A stretch of 10,682 nt of DNA from assembly GCA_934621485.1 (NCBI GenBank), contig CAKTUS010000091.1, forward strand, positions 1 to 10,682, in the 5' to 3' direction. Source of the stretch: an uncultured Clostridia bacterium. GTDB taxonomy: Bacteria > Bacillota > Clostridia > Christensenellales > Aristaeellaceae. The position numbers and the translations under genes were made by a program. This document shows positions 7,724-10,682 of this stretch, in pieces (the first letter of the stretch is position 1; each line of letters starts with the position of its first letter). The notes under the pieces were generated by a model. The model worked only from the letters and a program-made list of their open reading frames with translations. It was not told the origin of the DNA and did no database searches.

Positions 7724-8623
7724 TCAGGCCTTGTCCTTCACGACAACGCCCGCGATGCCCTGGGGACGAATCAGCAGGAAGACCAGCATCAGCACAAAGA
7801 TGAGCACGCGGGCCATGTTGGAGCCGACAAAGTACACCAGGAACTGCTCCACCACGCCCAGCACAAACGCGCCGATTACAGCGCCGTACACGCTGCCCAG
7901 GCCGCCGATAACGGAGGAGATGAAGCCCTTGGTAACCACGTCGCTGCCCAGCTGCGCGTAAATCTTGTTCTTCACGCCCAGAAACACGCCGCCCACGCCG
8001 GCCATAACGCCCGCCAGGATAAACACAATCTGAATGGTGAGCGCCACGTTGATGCCCATCAGGTTGGCCGTATCGCGGTCGAAGGAGGTAGCGCGAATGG
8101 CGCGGCCGTACTTGGTTTTGTACAGGAAAACGAACAGCAGCATCAGCACGATGATGGCCGAAATAAGCATGTATACATAGTTGGTCATCAGCGTATAGGT
8201 GGTTCCGCCGATGGTAAACTTGATTGCAAGGGAAGAATAAAACTTGGGAAACGCCAGAGCGCGGATGCCAACGCCGTTATTCACCAGCTGCTCTACAAAC
8301 GTGCCCCAGGCCAGAGACGAAACGAAAAAATAGAAGTTGGAAGCGCTTTTTTTGGCGATTCTGCGAAACGCCAGGACTTCGGTAATCAGACCAATCAGCG
8401 CGCCTGCGCCAATGGCCGCAAACAGACTGCCAAGCAGCCCCAGATCAAACTTATTGCAAAACCAGTAACTGACAAAGGCCGCCGCGCTGATCATGGAACC
8501 ATGCGCAAAATTCGTAAACTTCATGATGGAGTAGACCAAGCAGAAACCAACGGCGATCATCGAATAAGAACCACCGATGGCGAGGCCGTTGACCAGGGTT
8601 TGTACAAAGGTTGTGGTTGCCAT
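7724..8623 (-). CDS. livH: HAAT-family ABC transporter permease, LivH-like
   Basis: A 299-residue permease. The sequence NGLAIGGSYSMIAVGFCLVYSIMKFTNFAHGSM near the N-terminus is the LivH first-helix and NFAHG signature. The coupling loop is TKYGRAIRATSFDRDTANLMGIN. VIGGLGSVYGAVIGAFVLGVVEQ near the C-terminus is the family's closing motif. The start was placed at the ATG at 8623 (MATTTFVQ) because GGGAGG stands upstream and the protein then begins where LivH proteins do. The open frame extends 56 codons further to 8791, but that part crosses the hairpin region and the 3' end of the binding-protein gene and is not protein-like. Its leader of about 115 bases contains tandem hairpins, which may set its expression below that of the binding protein. 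Confidence 0.93.
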   Translation of the reverse strand: MATTTFVQTLVNGLAIGGSYSMIAVGFCLVYSIMKFTNFAHGSMISAAAFVSYWFCNKFDLGLLGSLFAAIGAGALIGLITEVLAFRRIAKKSASNFYFFVSSLAWGTFVEQLVNNGVGIRALAFPKFYSSLAIKFTIGGTTYTLMTNYVYMLISAIIVLMLLFVFLYKTKYGRAIRATSFDRDTANLMGINVALTIQIVFILAGVMAGVGGVFLGVKNKIYAQLGSDVVTKGFISSVIGGLGSVYGAVIGAFVLGVVEQFLVYFVGSNMARVLIFVLMLVFLLIRPQGIAGVVVKDKA

Positions 8624-8677
8624 AGCGTTATGCCTCCCGGGTCCAGATTGGGGGGATGAAAACTTTCGTACACAGAA

Positions 8678-8731
8678 GGGGCTGCCACCAACCGATGGCA
8701 GCCCCCGGATTTTATCCGTCGTTTCTCCGAC
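8678..8731 (-). terminator. Tandem stem-loops between the binding-protein and permease genes (attenuator or RNA-stability element)
   Basis: Directly downstream of the binding-protein stop there are three inverted repeats in a row. In transcript order they are GTCG/CGAC (8731-8728 with 8721-8718, four pairs); CGGAT/ATCCG with a three-base loop (8718-8706, five pairs); and GGGGCTGCCA/TGGCAGCCCC (8705-8696 with 8687-8678, ten perfect pairs, eight-base loop). The last is followed by TTCTGTGTACG, a weak U tract. Such elements between a binding-protein gene and its permease genes are known in ABC operons to lower downstream expression or protect the upstream message. Here partial termination or mRNA protection is inferred. 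Confidence 0.7.
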
Positions 8732-8738
8732 AGTTTGA

Positions 8739-9956
8739 TCAGTAGGAGAACTCTTCCAGCGTGTAGTCGACCGTCTCGGCGGAGTAGCCAACCAGCATCT
8801 TGTATCCGGAGGGATTGCCTTCGCCGGTGTACTCGTAAATGCTCATCGCCAGGCCGTAGGGCTGGTGCGTATCTTCGCCCAGAGAAATGGTGCCGGTCAG
8901 GCCCTCATAGCCCTTCAGGCCGTTCAGCTGAGCGCGCACGCCTTCGCAGGTAGCGCCGCCGTTGGCGATGCAGTGAGCCAGCACGCTGGCCATGTCATAG
9001 CCCAGGCAGAATTTCATCAGGTTGGTAGCGCCGGTGTAGCCGGACCAGGCAATGTATTCATTCCAGATGCCGTTGATCTTTTCGCTGTCCAGGTCGATGT
9101 TGGACACGAAAACGCAGCCCTTCAGGTCTTCGGGAGCAACCTGCTCGTTCAGCACGGGAGCGGCGTCCAGACCGCACACGATCTGGCCTTCCCAGCCATA
9201 GGAGCGAATCTGCTCAATCATGCCGCCCAGCTCAGAGGTGTAGTTGGGGCAGAACAGCACGTCGGGGTTGGCTTCCAGCATCTTCATAATCTGGGTGCTG
9301 AAGTCGGTGTCGCCGGCCACAAAGTTCTGAGCCGCCACGATGTTGCCGCCGTTGGCGCGCACATACGCGGTGAAAGCATAGTACAGAGAGTAGCTGTAGG
9401 AGTTATCCACGCGGTAGAGCACGGCAATGTTGTTGTAGCCCTGCTCCAGGCACCACTTGGCCTGAATAGCGCCCTGCAGGTCGCAGGAGGGCTGAGAGAG
9501 GAACATGTTGGTCCAGGGCTCGGTCAAAGCGCCGATTTCGCCCTTGCGGGTGCAGCGGCCGTCCATACCCATCATGAAAATGGGGGTGCCCACTTCTTCC
9601 GCCACGGGAGCCAGCGCGATATCGATGTTGGCCTGGTGGGGGCCGACGATGGCAACGCAGCCCATAGAGGCCAGCTCTTTGTAAGCCATGATGGAAGTAT
9701 CCACATCGGACTTGGAGTCCTTCTTAATCAGCTCGATAGGATACTTTTGGCCGTCAACGGTGATGCCGCCGTCGCGGTTGATGAGCTCCACGGCCCAGTC
9801 AACGCCGCCCTCGATCATGTTGCCCATGACGGAGGAGTTGCCGGACAGAGCCTGAATGGTGCCGATTTTAATCGTCTTGGCTTCTTCGGCCGCGGCAAAG
9901 GTGCACAGCGACAGCGCCAGGCAGACGATCAGAAGGATACTGAGGAACTTCTTCAT
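8739..9956 (-). CDS. HAAT-type ABC transporter substrate-binding protein (periplasmic-binding family 6)
   Basis: A 405-residue extracytoplasmic binding protein. It starts with a signal peptide: Lys2-Lys3, a hydrophobic core (4-19), then a likely cleavage after AAA (21-23). Cys18 is preceded by LSL, a poor lipobox, so lipoprotein attachment is doubtful. The mature part has two lobes: IKIGTIQALSGNSSVMGNMIEGG (29-51), VAIVGPHQAN (101-110), NNIAVLYRVDNSYSYSLYYAF (175-195) and the GDTDFSTQIMKM (215-226) segment typical of LivJ/LivK-like proteins. The residues that hold the amino-acid carboxylate in LivJ are not conserved: PHQANID (106-112) and MGMDGRC (129-135) stand where LivJ has SSST and PGATAP. 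The ligand is therefore probably not leucine, isoleucine or valine. It is the second gene of the operon, with SD AAGGGAG before the ATG. It supplies ligand to the LivH/LivM-like permeases. Confidence 0.92.
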   Translation of the reverse strand: MKKFLSILLIVCLALSLCTFAAAEEAKTIKIGTIQALSGNSSVMGNMIEGGVDWAVELINRDGGITVDGQKYPIELIKKDSKSDVDTSIMAYKELASMGCVAIVGPHQANIDIALAPVAEEVGTPIFMMGMDGRCTRKGEIGALTEPWTNMFLSQPSCDLQGAIQAKWCLEQGYNNIAVLYRVDNSYSYSLYYAFTAYVRANGGNIVAAQNFVAGDTDFSTQIMKMLEANPDVLFCPNYTSELGGMIEQIRSYGWEGQIVCGLDAAPVLNEQVAPEDLKGCVFVSNIDLDSEKINGIWNEYIAWSGYTGATNLMKFCLGYDMASVLAHCIANGGATCEGVRAQLNGLKGYEGLTGTISLGEDTHQPYGLAMSIYEYTGEGNPSGYKMLVGYSAETVDYTLEEFSY

Positions 9957-9985
9957 TTGGTTAGGTCTCCCTTCTTATTTTTATG

Positions 9986-10003
9986 AACCGCTTTCCTGCG
10001 GTT
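9986..10003 (-). terminator. Small stem-loop between cupin and binding-protein genes (not a typical terminator)
   Basis: AACCGC (9986-9991) and GCGGTT (9998-10003) form a six-base-pair stem with a six-base loop, ending in the cupin stop codon. In the direction of transcription the stem is followed by CATAAAAATAAG, not a U run, so full intrinsic termination is unlikely. It may protect or punctuate the transcript upstream of the binding-protein message. Confidence 0.4.
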
Positions 10004-10362
10004 TATAACGGTGTGGAAGCAAGGTACTCATCCTCCGGGTCAAAGCCCGGAATGGCTACGTTGAGAATTTTTAATGAACCGATGGGGCGGTGCACACAGC
10101 CGGGACGAATCATCACCGTATCCAGCGGGCGCACGTGAACCCGCCGGCCGTCCAGTTCCAAATCGCCTTCGCCCTCCAAAATGGTGTAGCACTCGATCAT
10201 CTTTTTGTGATAATGAGGCTTGGCGTCCTTCTTTACTTCCAGCAAATGCACGGTTGCCGGCTTGCCCTCCACATCCATAAAGGCCCGGCGCGAAAAACCG
10301 CAGGGACATTCCGTTGGCGCAAGCTGGCTGAGCGATACCTTTTCATAACGGGGAGCGGTCAC
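10003..10362 (-). CDS. Small single-domain cupin protein
   Basis: A 119-residue cupin_2-type barrel. Motif 1 is KPHYHKKMIECYTILEGEG (48-66), with metal ligands His50, His52 and Glu57. Motif 2 is PLDTVMIRPGCVHRPIG (79-95), with His91. All four usual metal-binding positions are present, so it can probably hold a divalent metal. Small cupins of this kind act as isomerases, oxygenases or ligand-binding proteins; nothing here decides between these. The GTG start at 10362 was chosen because GAGGAGG lies six bases upstream. The ATG 21 codons earlier (10425) has no SD and would add a basic tail unlike a cupin. It is the first gene of the leftward operon and its stop codon touches a small hairpin before the binding-protein gene, so it is likely co-induced with the importer. 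Cytosolic (no signal peptide). Confidence 0.86.
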   Translation of the reverse strand: MTAPRYEKVSLSQLAPTECPCGFSRRAFMDVEGKPATVHLLEVKKDAKPHYHKKMIECYTILEGEGDLELDGRRVHVRPLDTVMIRPGCVHRPIGSLKILNVAIPGFDPEDEYLASTPL

Positions 10363-10368
10363 GTATTT

Positions 10369-10375
10369 CCTCCTC
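10369..10375 (-). promoter_or_regulatory. Strong ribosome binding site fixing a GTG start for the cupin
   Basis: GAGGAGG on the minus strand lies six bases (AAATAC) before GTG 10362-10360. No such site precedes the upstream in-frame ATG at 10425, which follows CTTCAAA. This site decides the cupin start. Confidence 0.8.
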
Positions 10376-10457
10376 AACACCGGCTGTCGTTTCCATCTGC
10401 TCCAAAGGTTGCGAATTTTCTGCATTTTGAAGCGAAAGCGTCTTCAGCACATTGTTA

Positions 10458-10464
10458 CGTTTGT
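10458..10464 (-). promoter_or_regulatory. Possible extra operator half-site in the operon leader
   Basis: CGTTTGT (minus strand ACAAACG) repeats the core of the box at 10500-10506, in the same orientation and exactly 42 bases away, about four helical turns. It lies just downstream of the predicted operon start site. It is short and could occur by chance; its spacing and identity to the promoter boxes are the only evidence. Confidence 0.35.
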
Positions 10465-10489
10465 CACAAGTCCTGTTCTTTATGGAAAT

Positions 10490-10518
10490 ATTATAACACC
10501 GTTTGTGCAAAAAAGCTT
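10490..10518 (-). promoter_or_regulatory. Predicted promoter of the leftward operon
   Basis: A perfect -10 hexamer TATAAT (10495-10490 on the minus strand) lies upstream of the cupin gene. At 17-base spacing the -35 position reads AAGCTT, a poor match to TTGACA, so the promoter probably needs an activator. ACAAACGGTG (10506-10497) is one base upstream of the -10, and further ACAAACG-like boxes lie at about -40 and -60. Transcription would begin near 10483, leaving a leader of about 120 bases before the cupin GTG. I recognise no riboswitch or T-box features in that leader. Confidence 0.6.
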
Positions 10519-10529
10519 GCAGAAAACGG

Positions 10530-10558
10530 TTGTGTTCTTATACAAACGGTGCTACAAT
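10530..10558 (+). promoter_or_regulatory. Predicted promoter of the divergent regulator gene
   Basis: TTGTGT (10530-10535) and TACAAT (10553-10558) are separated by exactly 17 bases, a reasonable vegetative-sigma promoter pointing right. Transcription would start near 10565, just before the SD at 10567-10573, so the leader is very short. The box ACAAACGGTG (10542-10551) fills most of the spacer, suggesting that a protein bound there would block this promoter (autoregulation). Confidence 0.55.
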
Positions 10559-10581
10559 GGAGCCCTGAGGTGAACGCACAA

Positions 10582-10682
10582 ATGCTGGTACGAAATCAAG
10601 CGGAATACGACCTGTACATCGGCCTGGAGCTCGTGGGCACGCTGCGCTGGCAGGACGACTGGCATGGAAAGGAGCACCGCCA
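10582..10682 (+). CDS. Probable AraC-family transcriptional regulator, N-terminal fragment
   Basis: A rightward frame begins at ATG 10582 with SD GAGGTGA (10567-10573) and stays open for 33 codons to the window end. The translation contains LRWQDDWHGKEHR (22-34 region), resembling the N-terminal cupin-like sensing arm of AraC regulators, in which a W...EKHRHPFWEL-type stretch is common. The usual C-terminal helix-turn-helix pair would be outside the window, so the family is inferred from this short match, its divergent position and its operator-like intergenic region. An in-frame GTG at 10570 overlaps the SD and is a less likely start. If correct, it probably senses the imported compound or a metabolite of it and activates the leftward operon. 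Confidence is moderate for a gene and lower for the family. Confidence 0.55.
   Translation, partial: MLVRNQAEYDLYIGLELVGTLRWQDDWHGKEHR

Larger units (their letters stand above)
10490..10558. repeat. Near-perfect 17-base inverted repeat spanning both divergent promoters
   Basis: The left arm (10490-10506) read on the minus strand is ACAAACGGTGTTATAAT. The right arm (10542-10558) on the plus strand is ACAAACGGTGCTACAAT. They match at 15 of 17 bases, with a perfect 10-base core and two transitions. The 35-base centre holds a weaker copy (GAAAACGGT, 10522-10530). Each arm combines an operator-like box with a -10 element, so the region is symmetrical in function as well as in sequence. Confidence 0.85.

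Noticed and set aside
7697..8659. 320-codon rightward open frame opposite the LivH-like gene
   Set aside because: It is the antisense of a clear permease and is dominated by His, Gln and Ala without motifs.
8624..8791. Extension of the LivH-like frame 56 codons upstream
   Set aside because: It overlaps the hairpin array and the end of the binding-protein gene; family N-termini match the ATG at 8623.
5332..9956. Labelling the importer as specific for leucine, isoleucine and valine
   Set aside because: The family is right, but the binding-protein pocket residues differ and all neighbours are catabolic redox enzymes; specificity is unknown.
10363..10425. Longer cupin starting at ATG 10425
   Set aside because: No SD before that ATG; the added 21 residues are basic and unlike cupins, while the GTG at 10362 has an ideal SD.
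10363..10483. Riboswitch or T-box in the operon leader
   Set aside because: I saw no T-box core, terminator/antiterminator pair or recognised aptamer pattern. The only fold noticed is a weak bulged six-pair stem at 10429-10445.

Overview
The window is almost entirely one leftward (minus-strand) operon, with its divergent control region at the right edge. Genes are tightly packed: overlaps of 1 to 4 bases or gaps of 3 to about 115 bases. Shine-Dalgarno (SD) sequences are strong (AGGAGG types), composition is moderately GC-rich, and the substrate-binding protein has a Gram-positive-looking signal peptide. Together these suggest an anaerobic Bacillota (Clostridia-like) bacterium. That assignment is an inference from style; there is no rRNA or marker gene here.

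Layout in transcription order (right to left): a divergently transcribed AraC-like regulator (plus strand, 10582 onward, cut by the window edge); a control region (10363-10581) with two mirror-image promoters; a small cupin (10003-10362); a complete branched-chain-amino-acid-type (HAAT family) ABC importer made of a binding protein (8739-9956), permeases LivH-like (7724-8623) and LivM-like (6813-7706), and ATPases LivG-like (6049-6816) and LivF-like (5332-6045); an MFS transporter (4148-5332); a Gfo/Idh/MocA-family dehydrogenase (2943-4103); an SDR dehydrogenase (2142-2912); a fumarate-reductase-like flavoprotein (156-2126); and the start of a probable enolase-superfamily (mandelate racemase/muconate lactonizing type) enzyme running off the left edge.

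Taken together this looks like a substrate-inducible uptake-and-catabolism operon for a small organic acid or polyhydroxylated compound. The ABC system imports it. Two nicotinamide dehydrogenases, a flavin oxidoreductase and an enolase-superfamily dehydratase/epimerase/lactonizing enzyme would process it. The MFS protein could move a second substrate or a product. The substrate cannot be read from the sequence. The binding protein lacks the residues that hold the amino-acid carboxylate in LivJ/LivK, so branched-chain amino acids are not the best guess.

The most striking non-coding signal is in 10490-10558. Both divergent promoters carry the same 10-base box (ACAAACGGTG) one base upstream of their -10 hexamers, forming a near-perfect 17-base inverted repeat. 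Further partial copies lie about two and four helical turns away. A tandem set of hairpins separates the binding-protein gene from the permease genes. No rRNA, tRNA, CRISPR array, insertion sequence or phage gene was seen, and there is no gene-free stretch longer than 300 bases.
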